DNA of 64,000 nucleotides, taken from contig NC_059382.1 of assembly GCF_019703515.2 (NCBI RefSeq), positions 16,037,001 through 16,101,000 on the forward strand. Reading direction: 5' to 3'. Positions 38,616 through 44,574 of this stretch are shown piece by piece. Under the pieces are notes generated by a model. The model was not told the origin of the DNA and did no database searches. It saw nothing but the letters and a program-made list of their open reading frames with translations. Source of the DNA: Myxocyprinus asiaticus (taxonomy: Eukaryota; Chordata; Actinopteri; Cypriniformes; Catostomidae). Numbering within the stretch: the first letter of the stretch is position 1; the number at the start of each line of letters is the position of its first letter. Made by a program: the position numbers and the translations under genes.

Positions 38616-39040
38616 TACATTCTCAAACAATTCTGAATCGATCAATTCTGTATTGTTTTTTCTCTCATATTTTGTCTTTCTTTACATCTGTTCTTCACCA
38701 TCTATGTGATCCCCCACAGTTTCTGAGTGAGGGCTACGCGGTACACCTCTCCTCCCTGCAGTTTAGTCACAGGGCCCGACCCAAGAAGAGCTCCTCGGTA
38801 CGCATGGTGCTGCGGAAAGGCTCTTTTGGTCTGTCAGCCAAACCAGACTTCCTATGCAAGCGTACGCACCTACGCCGCACCATGTCAGTTCAGCAACCCG
38901 ACCCCCCCATCACTGCCAACCCTAAACCAGAGCGAGCTCAGAGCCAGCCCGAGACAGACAAAGACCACGGGGGTGGAGGAGGAGCAGGCCATGCCATGTG
39001 GGCAAGGGGTTCCATGCACCGTGGCGACACCACTCCTTGA
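12197..39040 (+). CDS. pitpnm3: PITPNM/Nir-family protein, 3' half of gene (9 exons), pitpnm3-like
   Basis: Membrane-associated phosphatidylinositol transfer protein family (Nir/RdgB). These are peripheral proteins at ER and plasma-membrane contacts that handle phosphatidylinositol and sense phosphatidic acid. Nine exons at 12197-12397, 13358-13506, 17450-17566, 28057-28173, 29897-30045, 36661-36810, 37196-37379, 38343-38471 and 38720-39040 join with matching phases into 504 residues plus a stop. They cover the stretch after the DDHD domain, a conserved [16 protein letters not shown] block, the linker and the HAD-like LNS2 domain ([31 protein letters not shown]). The N-terminal part lies left of the window. 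The C-terminal tail ([22 protein letters not shown]) matches my memory of PITPNM3, a paralogue lacking the lipid-transfer domain, better than PITPNM1. PITPNM2 is not excluded. Family assignment is firm; paralogue assignment is moderate. Confidence 0.9.
12397..13357. other. pitpnm3 intron with Tc1-type MITE
   Basis: GT-AG intron between the first two visible exons. Its 3' third is a Tc1-type MITE, annotated separately, ending about 43 bp before the acceptor. Confidence 0.6.
12816..13315. mobile_element. Tc1-type MITE in pitpnm3 intron
   Basis: The left end (GGGATTCAAAAGTCTGAGTC near 12820) is mirrored by the right end (GACTCAGACTTTTGAAGCCC near 13293), about 0.5 kb apart. TA-containing sequence flanks both sides. 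There is no transposase frame. Exact ends are uncertain by a few bases. Confidence 0.7.
13358..13506 (+). CDS. pitpnm3: pitpnm3 exon b (conserved YCPD block)
   Basis: It reads [18 protein letters not shown] followed by [12 protein letters not shown] and [15 protein letters not shown], among the most conserved PITPNM stretches. The donor GTACAT starts at 13507. The start is set by phase: exon a ends with one base, so an acceptor ATAG ending at 13357 keeps the frame. The stronger-looking CAG acceptors at 13364 and 13367 would not. Confidence 0.88.
13507..16740. other. pitpnm3 intron, 5' part, no gene
   Basis: No coding frame with family resemblance. It holds a CCCTAGCAACCAC minisatellite (14035-14165). 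A probable old repeat lies at 14890-15220 with a CCCCCAACCCAAACCCAAAG stretch, and I could not classify it. The remainder is AT-rich unique-looking sequence. Confidence 0.4.
14035..14165. repeat. Degenerate minisatellite, CCTAGCAACCAC type
   Basis: Imperfect tandem units of roughly 20 bp built on ACCACCTAGCAACCACC and CACCCTAGCAACCAC. The same motif recurs at 27240-27355, so it is a dispersed simple repeat family in this genome. Confidence 0.75.
16741..17439. mobile_element. Long palindromic MITE ending at a pitpnm3 splice acceptor
   Basis: It begins CTAAAGGGATAGTTACACACC and ends GGGTGAACTATCCCTTTAA. The two halves are inverted copies over most of the length (TAATCCATATGACTC near 16912 against GAGTCATATGGATTA near 17206). 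This is the very common fish repeat with TTAAAGGGATAGTTCACCC ends. It is non-coding; the frame at 17100-17387 is an artefact. Its right end lies 10 bp before the acceptor AG of exon c. Confidence 0.85.
17450..17566 (+). CDS. pitpnm3: pitpnm3 exon c (linker)
   Basis: It follows the acceptor ATTTCACAG and is followed by the donor GTAAGC. It encodes 39 residues, [10 protein letters not shown] through [14 protein letters not shown], in phase 0 on both sides. The basic REKW..RTHVKLR end is conserved in PITPNM proteins and precedes the LNS2 region. The intron polypyrimidine tract is largely MITE sequence. Confidence 0.9.
19480..19780. mobile_element. Palindromic MITE nested in the hAT element
   Basis: It runs from TTAAAGTGACAGTTCACCC to the mirror-image GATGACAGAATTTCCATTAA, with GGAACACAAAAGATGTTAGA in the middle. 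It belongs to the same family as the MITE at 16741. Confidence 0.8.
19781..20029 (-). mobile_element. Truncated hAT-type MITE end
   Basis: It ends GTTACTCCCCAACCCTG, the reverse complement of the CAGGGTTGGGGAGTAA end at 23866. Internal sequence (AAATACGTATTCCC, AATTTAAATC-like runs) matches that element in reverse. The other end is absent. Confidence 0.7.
20445..21088. mobile_element. Rearranged Tc1-like element (foldback)
   Basis: The left end CACTGATCAGCCACAACATT is mirrored at the right (GTTGTGGCTGATCGGTG), flanked by TA at 20443-20444 and 21089-21090. The inverted arms extend about 145 bp. The minus strand carries part of a transposase ([20 protein letters not shown], 20568-20858). The sequence that should precede it is on the plus strand at 20836-20945, so an internal inversion has occurred. 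Two frames survive only as fragments. Confidence 0.82.
21275..21425. mobile_element. MITE half-copy
   Basis: It begins TTTAAGGGGTTATTCACC and contains TTTACTCACCCTCAT and GGAACACAAAAGAAAAAAC, the left half of the AGGGATAGTTCACCC family. The mirror half is missing. Confidence 0.65.
22031..22136. repeat. 27-bp minisatellite, about four units
   Basis: The unit GGGCGTGGAGCAGGGCCTGG plus a CAAGAGA-like end repeats nearly perfectly. Because the period is a multiple of three, open frames appear on both strands. Confidence 0.9.
22370..22545. repeat. Degenerate tandem repeat, unit about 45-50 bp
   Basis: Units share GTGGTCATGGGCACTGGCA-like and GGGGAACAG..TC..TGTGGT-like blocks. They form part of the low-complexity tail of the gypsy-like fragment. 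Confidence 0.7.
22699..23297. repeat. 300-bp tandem duplication containing a 30-bp minisatellite
   Basis: GGCATGACGTGGTAGGAATG occurs at 22699 and again at 23000. Both blocks continue with GGCTTGCAACGCTGGCTCG, a run of 30-bp units (GGCAGGCGTGGACGCTGGCT) and GGAAGTGCTGAGTCC..TCATCAG. Both period lengths are about multiples of three, which keeps frames open on both strands. The minus-strand frame is the one continuous with the gag-like sequence. Confidence 0.88.
23570..23865 (-). mobile_element. Probable gypsy leader/LTR sequence
   Basis: Non-coding sequence between the gag-like start and the nested hAT, containing AAGTGCAGTTTATTTACAAA. It continues on the far side of the hAT (24716-24905) up to a point reading GTTGTGCTCTTGTCACATT on the minus strand, which I take as part of the LTR. 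LTR ends were not proven because no second LTR is present. Confidence 0.4.
23866..24715. mobile_element. hAT-type MITE inserted in the gypsy-like sequence
   Basis: The ends CAGGGTTGGGGAG and CCTCCCAACCCTG are inverted repeats. The flanks TTAACAAG (23858-23865) and ATAACAAG (24716-24723) match at 7 of 8 bases, consistent with a hAT target duplication. It is 850 bp with no transposase frame. Confidence 0.88.
24716..24905 (-). mobile_element. Probable gypsy LTR remnant beyond the hAT insertion
   Basis: Continuation of 23570-23865 after removing the hAT element. The minus strand reads toward the gag-like start. No coding potential. Confidence 0.4.
25374..26010. mobile_element. Palindromic MITE (TTAAAGGAATAT family)
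   Basis: It starts TTAAAGGAATATCCAGATTC and ends GAACCCGGAAAATTCCTTTAA. The arms mirror each other: GACAGCATTTGTGGCATAAT near 25399 against ATTATGCCACAAATGCTGTC near 25948. Related copies lie at 41787, 49794 and around 54275-56403. A poly-A run sits at 25466-25486. Confidence 0.88.
26367..26626 (+). other. Unexplained open stretch with splice-like borders
   Basis: A plus-strand frame starts after TTTACAG (acceptor-like, ending 26366) and reads [17 protein letters not shown] through [15 protein letters not shown] to GTGAGT at 26627, a good donor. It has no stop for about 87 codons. I do not recognise the protein. It sits inside the pitpnm3 intron and next to repeat-like sequence, so an exon of a degraded mobile element is the likeliest explanation. 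Confidence 0.3.
27240..27355. repeat. Degenerate minisatellite, CCTAGCAACCACC type
   Basis: Units such as GGCCCTAGCAACCACCC and CACCATAGCAACCGCCC. Same family as 14035-14165. Confidence 0.75.
28057..28173 (+). CDS. pitpnm3: pitpnm3 exon d
   Basis: The acceptor TCTACAG precedes it and the donor GTGAGA starts at 28174. It has 39 codons in phase 0, reading [19 protein letters not shown] then [17 protein letters not shown]. The [19 protein letters not shown] junction is near-invariant in PITPNM proteins and marks the start of the beta-rich segment leading into LNS2. Confidence 0.95.
28255..28865 (-). mobile_element. L2-like LINE 3' end, reverse orientation
   Basis: Its 3' tail appears as ATCAAATCAAATCAAATCAC followed by TTTTATTGTCACAC, the reverse complement of an L2-type tail. 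Further in, GGGGGAAGAAGCT and GATACCGCCTGCCCGATGG read on the minus strand as the end of a LINE reverse transcriptase ([12 protein letters not shown]). It is truncated. The ATA-rich tract near 28608-28635 is internal. Confidence 0.75.
29211..29390. mobile_element. Short palindromic MITE
   Basis: It begins TTAAAGGGATAGTG and ends GGATCAACTATCACTTCAA, with ATGAAAGTGAATGGTGACTG and ATCTCCTTTTGTGTT inside. It belongs to the AGGGATAGTTCACCC family. Confidence 0.75.
29560..29815 (+). repeat. Local tandem duplication
   Basis: CATTACTAAAAATACATTTA..GCAACCAAACAGTTAGCATAAATGTTGAGGGTTTTTC (29572-29650) recurs as CATTACTGAATATACATTTA..GCAACCAAACAGTCAGAATAAATGTTGAGGGTTTTTC (29712-29790). The spacing is about 140 bp. 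Confidence 0.75.
29897..30045 (+). CDS. pitpnm3: pitpnm3 exon e
   Basis: The acceptor CTCTCAG precedes it and the donor GTAAGT begins at 30046. It encodes [18 protein letters not shown], then SGRVTYTIP and [10 protein letters not shown], leaving two bases of a lysine codon completed by exon f. Known in the family as the start of LNS2. Confidence 0.95.
31357..32949 (-). mobile_element. Tc1-like transposon, complete ends
   Basis: The ends CAGTGCATCCGGAAAGTATT and ATATTTTCCGGATGCACTG are long inverted repeats of well over 100 bp (matching blocks such as GTTATGTTACAGCCTTATTC). TA flanks both sides (31355-31356, 32950-32951). It is 1593 bp with minus-strand transposase. A second copy starts at 62487. 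Confidence 0.95.
31451..32548 (-). pseudogene. Tc1-like transposase pseudogene
   Basis: The start at 32548 reads [20 protein letters not shown] with an HTH and a GRPAKLS motif. A 22-bp gap relative to the copy at 63255 breaks the frame near 32230. Near 32140 a junction lacks the segment that should carry the first catalytic aspartate. Downstream pieces keep [12 protein letters not shown] and [15 protein letters not shown], the second and third catalytic regions, but an in-frame stop separates them. It cannot be active. Confidence 0.9.
36080..36145 (+). other. tRNA-like B-box motif, probable SINE relic
   Basis: GGGTTCAAATCCC near 36129 is a perfect polymerase III B box, preceded by TTTAGCATGCTAGG. 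I could not fold a full cloverleaf, so it is not called a tRNA gene. A decayed SINE head is most likely. Confidence 0.3.
36661..36810 (+). CDS. pitpnm3: pitpnm3 exon f (LNS2 core, SIDGS motif)
   Basis: It lies between the acceptor CCTCACAG and the donor GTAACA. It encodes [19 protein letters not shown], then [20 protein letters not shown] and [11 protein letters not shown]. The SIDGS sequence sits where lipins have the catalytic DIDGT. The serine at the nucleophile position means this HAD-like fold should bind phosphatidic acid rather than hydrolyse it, as is normal for the family. Confidence 0.95.
36845..36892. repeat. GT then GA microsatellite
   Basis: A GT run followed by a GA run in the short intron after exon f. 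The nearby minus-strand frames with His/Thr repeats are artefacts. Confidence 0.9.
37196..37379 (+). CDS. pitpnm3: pitpnm3 exon g (LNS2)
   Basis: The acceptor TGTGCAG precedes it and the donor GTAAAT starts at 37380. It encodes [18 protein letters not shown], then [17 protein letters not shown] and [30 protein letters not shown] is the second conserved HAD-like block of LNS2. The first base completes an arginine codon from exon f. Confidence 0.95.
37380..38342. other. pitpnm3 intron, no gene
   Basis: AT-rich intron of 963 bp. No repeat structure or exon noticed. Confidence 0.5.
38343..38471 (+). CDS. pitpnm3: pitpnm3 exon h (LNS2 end)
   Basis: It has 43 codons, from [18 protein letters not shown] to [17 protein letters not shown], between the acceptor TTGGCAG and the donor [14 protein letters not shown] is the conserved third LNS2 block. 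Confidence 0.95.
38572..38614. repeat. Poly-A followed by TA microsatellite
   Basis: An A run then a TA run in the short intron before the terminal exon. The frame that appears to lead into the exon through it is an artefact. Confidence 0.9.
38720..39040 (+). CDS. pitpnm3: pitpnm3 terminal exon with stop
   Basis: After the acceptor CCCACAG it reads [20 protein letters not shown], then [18 protein letters not shown] and [14 protein letters not shown]. It continues into a low-complexity tail ([15 protein letters not shown]) and stops TGA at 39038-39040. The RKGSFGL segment is shared by all PITPNMs. The [18 protein letters not shown] tail is why pitpnm3 is preferred. Confidence 0.93.
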   Translation, partial: FLSEGYAVHLSSLQFSHRARPKKSSSVRMVLRKGSFGLSAKPDFLCKRTHLRRTMSVQQPDPPITANPKPERAQSQPETDKDHGGGGGAGHAMWARGSMHRGDTTP

Positions 39041-40203
39041 CCAAAGTGACAGAAAGAGAAGAGATGGAAATGATCTCTCGGTGAACAGAGCCCAGGTGAG
39101 CTTTACGTTTAAGGGGGTGCAAAACTTTTAATTATATTTTTTATTTGTTTCTTATGCAGAATGAAAGAAAATGAAATTTTTTCTCCTGAACGAACTACAG
39201 CCCCTTAGGTGAACAAAGCCCAAATTTATACTACATAACTGCACAAGAAATATAAAAATATATAAAAAAATATGTTTTCTAACCCCATTGACAGATTGTT
39301 TTTTATCTCAAGCATAAATCTCGTAAAATGTAATTTATTTAATTAGGTTTATGCTAAAAAATAAATAAATAAATAAAAAACTGCATTGCCAATGGGGTAA
39401 GAAAAATAAACTTATATTAAGAAAAAGTCCTTATTATCTAATAAAATAAAAAATAAAATGTCCTTCTCATTTAATGCATCTTGCTTTAAGGATGTTTAGA
39501 GATCTGGTAGACAGACAAATACTAGTTGTAAAACAAATTGTGGTGAAGGTCTGGATTTGAATTACATTTAAATTACAAATAAAGGGCGCTCGACAAGTCC
39601 AAATCTAATATTCTCACTACGAGTCCACTGCATCACATGTCCAATGGCAGTTAAAACATTCTTTAATTTGATCGCAGCATTACTGAATTCATAACCCAAA
39701 ATTTTTATTCAGACCCTGAAAAGACCTTAACCACTACGGGATAATTTTTTGACCTGCCTGAATTATTTAGAGATTTTGACTAGTCACATATAAAAAACTG
39801 ATTAGAGACAGTAACAGTGGCTCAGCATCCTTTTAAACCAGCCCGCTGAATCAGGGTACCCCCTACCCTCCAGTGCCGGTTCATTCATAATTAGGACTGT
39901 AGAAAAGGCTGAAGGATTATTAATAGACACTGGGCCTCCCGCTGCCTCATCTCCCTTCACGCTGCAGAAATCTGAATGCAAATGTTGCATTTGAAGGTCT
40001 CTTGTGCTGGTCCCAGTGATCCGCAAATAGAGTGCCCAGACATACCCCAACTCCAGCTCTTCCCCATTGCTAAATAATGTTTGCCTAATGAGATAGATGC
40101 CGGCCACAGCCCCTGGGCCTCTTTAAGAAACTGATTGTATCTTGCTCTGATTTCATAATGAAAAAGATATTTATGTGGGTGTTCATTTAAGTGTGACTGC
40201 TGT
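39041..40203. other. pitpnm3 3' UTR beginning, then unassigned sequence
   Basis: The bases after the stop remain purine-rich and exon-like to about 39092, where CAG/GTGAGC could be a donor for a 3' UTR intron. No nearby convincing polyadenylation site was identified. An AT-rich region follows with no gene. Confidence 0.35.
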
Positions 40204-41766
40204 CAGTGGCGTATCCAGGACATTTTTACTGGGGTGGCCAAGATGGGGCACAGACCTAGTGTGGGGTGGCGATACCGGGAGAACCTTTATGAATGGCACA
40301 TGATCAAAATGTGTAAATATCGCATTGCTTCAACATCTACACATGTAGAATAAATGAATTCTTAAACTCATGTTAGCATTCACTGAATTGTTTGTATTCA
40401 ATATCAGACTGTTGTTTTGACATTTGACAGTTTTCTATTCCTGTTCTATTTCAACCTATTACAGTTTCTGGGAATCTCTGGTTATTTGAACATAACATCC
40501 ATTTTTAAATCAGTAATTGTTTAGGAAAAGTCAGTTACACATTTTTAAGAGCTATTCTCATTGTAGAGAATTAATCTGTGTATTACATCAGGTATAGTGT
40601 ATAATCATAAAAAGATACAAGTACAGGTGATAACTGATTGAGGTGCAGTTCAATCAATCATTCAATCAATTATTCATTCATTTATTAGCTATAACTGCAC
40701 TGTCCAGCAGAAATATTGTTAAATTGGATACAAATCAGTGTGTGAAATTGGCTACGAGGGCTTATAGGTGTCTGTCTGGAAACCCCAAAATTGCAGATTG
40801 AGCTCTGAATACAGTAAAAAAAAAAAAAACCTCTATTTACAGTGTCTACTCAGGTTTATTTTCCACATGTTCTGATAGCTTCAATTACTTTAAATAAAAT
40901 AGTTAGTTAAATCATTTGCGGCATTTAAATGCAATTTGCCCTGCCTCTGCATATTTAAAATGTCAAATAAGGTATAAAAACTTTGAAGATTTTATTGGTC
41001 TGACTGACCAATAATACACATAAAGAGCTCATAAATAACTCATGTAAAGACTTAAAGTACAGTCACAGCACAAACACACAGGTTAGCCATATATATAACT
41101 TCAGCTATTGAACATATACATCTGTAAAACGCTTTACACACCTCCGTCATTAAATCAGAAAACATGGCATTTAATATTTCATGTCAATATAAAGATAACA
41201 TGCTGAATGTAGTGTAGGGTCTAGCTTACTCTTTAACCTAGCTACTGTAACAATGAAAAAATATTTTCACATTCACATGGAAATTCGGGATAAATTAAAC
41301 GATAGATTAGGTGAACATACCTCTCAAATAACAGCTTTCTTTTTGACCACAAATCGATGTCGTCAACTCATTGGAAGTTGGAGGTAGACGCTAACTCGTG
41401 TCAGCTTCGTGCTTCTGAACGACCGTTATACTCCAGACCTGGCGCCCGCTGCCCGCGACCTGCGGCACCTGCCTGGCCACCCGCGGCCTGCCCCTCCCCC
41501 CACTGATCAAAGATCAGCTCACACAGCTTCAGTCCCACCACTACTATAATGGTCAGAAATATAAAACTGACCCTGGGTCAGTGTGGCTCTAAATCAACAA
41601 ATGACCTGAGATGTCATCTTTGATTGACAGGTGTTTCTATTGGTTCTCGTTCTTGTGTTGATGAACATGATGAACTACCAATCAGTTCTGGGGTGGCCAC
41701 AGGGTGGCCAATGAGATTTCAGGGGTGGCCCAGGCCACCACAGGCCACCCCCTAAAATCGCCACTG
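40204..41766. mobile_element. hAT-type element with perfect 8-bp target duplication
   Basis: The ends CAGTGGCG and CGCCACTG are inverted repeats. ACTGCTGT flanks both sides (40196-40203, 41767-41774). Length is 1563 bp with no transposase frame. GGGGTGGCC repeats cluster near the ends. A GC-rich patch sits at 41440-41510. Confidence 0.93.
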
Positions 41767-41786
41767 ACTGCTGTGTGAACCATTCC

Positions 41787-42429
41787 TTAAAGTAATATTC
41801 TGGGTTCAATTAAAATTATCGACAGCATTTGTGGCATAATGTTGATTACGACAAAAATAAATTTTGACTTGTCCCTCATATTCTTAAAAATAAAAGAAGC
41901 AAAAATCTCAAGACAATTATTCACTTACAATGGAAATGAATGGGGCCAATCCGTAAACGTTAAAATACTCACTGTTTCAAAAGTATAACCACAAAACATA
42001 AATAATATGCATGATATATTGCTTACTAACCTTTTCTATATAAAGTTATATCCAATTTTACAACTTCGTTGCCATGATGACGTAACACCGTAAAGCCTAA
42101 AACCTTGAAACAACTATAATAATGTCAATATAAACAAGAAACGTTAAACTTAACGGCTCAAATAATACACAAGTTATAACAGAAGAATTAATGTGCATGC
42201 TTTTATTAGATTATAAGCTTCACATTTCTGCCTTTAAACTCTCCAAAAATTGGCCCCATTGACTTCCATTGTAAGTGCCTCACTTTCACCTTGTTGTTGC
42301 TTTTTTTAAAGAAAAGGGGGGACATGTCAAAATTATTTTGTGATTATTTTTTATTTTGGTTATCAACATTATGCCACAAATGCTGTAGATTGAGTTTAAC
42401 TTGTATTGAACCTGGAATATTCCTTTAAT
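41787..42429. mobile_element. Palindromic MITE (TTAAAGGAATAT family)
   Basis: It begins TTAAAGTAATATTCTGGGTT and ends GAACCTGGAATATTCCTTTAA, with mirrored GACAGCATTTGTGGCATAAT and ATTATGCCACAAATGCTGTA arms. Same family as 25374-26010. Confidence 0.87.
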
Positions 42430-42639
42430 TCACAATCTCTATCCTACTTTTTTCTGTTCCCCAACCCCACTGCATCTTTTGGGTGAACAATCCCTTTAAT
42501 TCAACATACAGTATATACTCTGAAAACAAGTCTTATTATCTTACACAATTTTGCTTTTCTTGTAAATGTATCTTGTTTAAGGATTTTTTGATTGGAAGGC
42601 AAGATGAAAAATACAGATTAAAAGGATATTTCAAGCCCC

Positions 42640-42894
42640 CCCCCCCCACTTACCTTCTTCCACGATACACAAAAAGATGATTTTAGGCAGAATTTTATAC
42701 TCAGTCACTATTCACTTTCACTGCATATTTTTACCATGTAATGAAAGTGAATGGTGACTGGACTGTCAGGTCCTAACATTATGCCTAAAATCTCCTTTTG
42801 TGTTCCACTGAAGTAATACGGGTTTGCAGCAACATGAGGGTGAGTAAATGATTACAGAATTTTCATTTTTGGTTTAACTATTCCTTTAATTCAC
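42640..42894. mobile_element. MITE copy (AGGGATAGTTCACCC family), left end worn
   Basis: It contains mirrored CACTATTCACTTTCACTG and AATGAAAGTGAATGGTGACT arms and the right end GGTTTAACTATTCCTTTAA. A C-homopolymer lies near 42638. A detached right end (GGGTGAACAATCCCTTTAA) lies at 42480-42498. Confidence 0.7.
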
Positions 42895-43921
42895 AATCTC
42901 CTCCCTTCTTTTCCTACTTCCTCAACCCCTACTCCTCTCAGCTCTCTAGTTATATTGCACTACATAATAAGATGCATCTTGCCTGAGCTGATAAAAACTC
43001 CTCAGTAAACGGCCCTTTGCTCCACATGGATCTGACACAGCATATAAACCTTGACTACTGATGCATGAACTCTGTTTGTTGAACAGCAGGAACAGAAGAG
43101 AATTTACAGTCTTGTTTCCAAATTCAATTTCATCAGGCTTTTTTGAACTAACTGTGATACTCTTTAAATATAAGCATCCCATATGCTGGGAGCTTCTTAC
43201 TGGTTTATTTAGCATTTTATATGCCTTCTGCATCTAAAGATTTCTGACACAATGGGGTGTCATTCTAAGGCGTATCACCCCCCATCAGGAGGAAGAGGAT
43301 ATCGGGTAAGATCCTAGGAGAAAACATCAAATTTCCTCAAGCATCTAAGCAATACGCACAGTAGAAACAAAAGGCAGAGTAACCTGCTGCTTGGACAGGT
43401 GGCAATGCTGACTCCTGCAATAATCCCTCTGTTTTAATATTGCAGGCATTTGTCTACTCTGTGGGCGGTTGTCTGCAGGCCGCTTGTGGCCAGACGGACT
43501 TGCAAACTGTACATTAACCTTTTGTGCCGGTGTGGCAACCTGGCCTGATCTCTGTCACCACTGTCTCTGTTCAGCCATTCAGCCAGAACGGAATCTTGAC
43601 AGCGAAGGCCCTGTTCTGCACTCCGCACACTTGTCTGCTGGGTCACATTACAACTTATTGGTCTCTAGTACACTGCAGAAGAGCAGCCATGGGAATAACT
43701 GCAAAAGCATATTTACAACACTCAGTGGTTTTTCTTGTGCACTCATGTTGTAAATATAAATGGCACTGTGATGAATTGAGTATATTTTGATGTATCTGCG
43801 TGTGGCAATAACTTATTACAGCAGTGCACGTTTTTGCAGGCCAAACTACCATTTAAAATTTGTATTGTTATGGTTTTAAGTGACTGTGTCATAATGTTAA
43901 TCAGTTTATCAGTATGACACC
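42895..43921. other. No gene recognised
   Basis: Short overlapping frames on both strands at 43434-43753 have no family resemblance. GCAG before 43446 could be an acceptor for a pitpnm3 3' UTR exon, but nothing supports that directly. Confidence 0.35.
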
Positions 43922-44574
43922 TTAAAGGAATTGTTCACCCAAATGAAAATTCTTCCATTATTCACTGACCCTCGTGCCATCTCAAACTTGTATGACTTTC
44001 TCTCTCCTGTTGAACTCACAGTAAGATATTTTGAAAAATGGATGAGGTGTTTTATCAATGGGGTCCAACATTTTCAAGCTCCAAAAAGATCTTAAAGGCA
44101 GCATAAAAGTAATCCATACTCGAGTGGTTTAATCCATGTCCTCTAATCGATATAATAGCTTTGGATGAGAAACAAAGAAAAAGCTCTTCTGCCCAGCAAG
44201 ATCATGCAAACGTGCATGTGTCAAGCGTGAGGACATGTGAACGAGCTTCTCTCATGAATGTGCCTAGGAGAGCTGGGCGGAACTGAAGATTTTTGGTAAA
44301 TAAGGACTGAATTTTTGCTTTGTTTTCCTCCCAAAGTTATCATATCGCTTCAGTTGACATGGATTAAACCACTCGAGTCGCATGGATTACTTTTATGCTG
44401 CCTTTTTGGAGATTTAAGATTTTGCACCCCATTGACTTATATTGTATGGAAGAAAACATAATTTCAGAAATCTTTGTTTGTGTTCCACAGATGAAAGAAA
44501 TTCATGTGAGTTTGAGATGACATGAAGGAGTAAATGATTAGAGAATTATAATTTTTGGGTGAACTGCCCTTTAA
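43922..44574. mobile_element. Long palindromic MITE
   Basis: It begins TTAAAGGAATTGTTCACCC and ends GGGTGAACTGCCCTTTAA. Mirrored internal blocks include CAGCATAAAAGTAATCCATA (near 44100) and GGATTACTTTTATGCTGCC (near 44384). It has the same architecture as 16741-17439. Confidence 0.87.

Noticed and set aside
38564..38719. Upstream extension of the last pitpnm3 exon through [12 protein letters not shown]
   Set aside because: It is a translation of poly-A and TA runs; a standard acceptor CCCACAG ends at 38719.
43434..43852. Cluster of 65-95 codon frames on both strands
   Set aside because: No family resemblance, no splice support and mutually overlapping.
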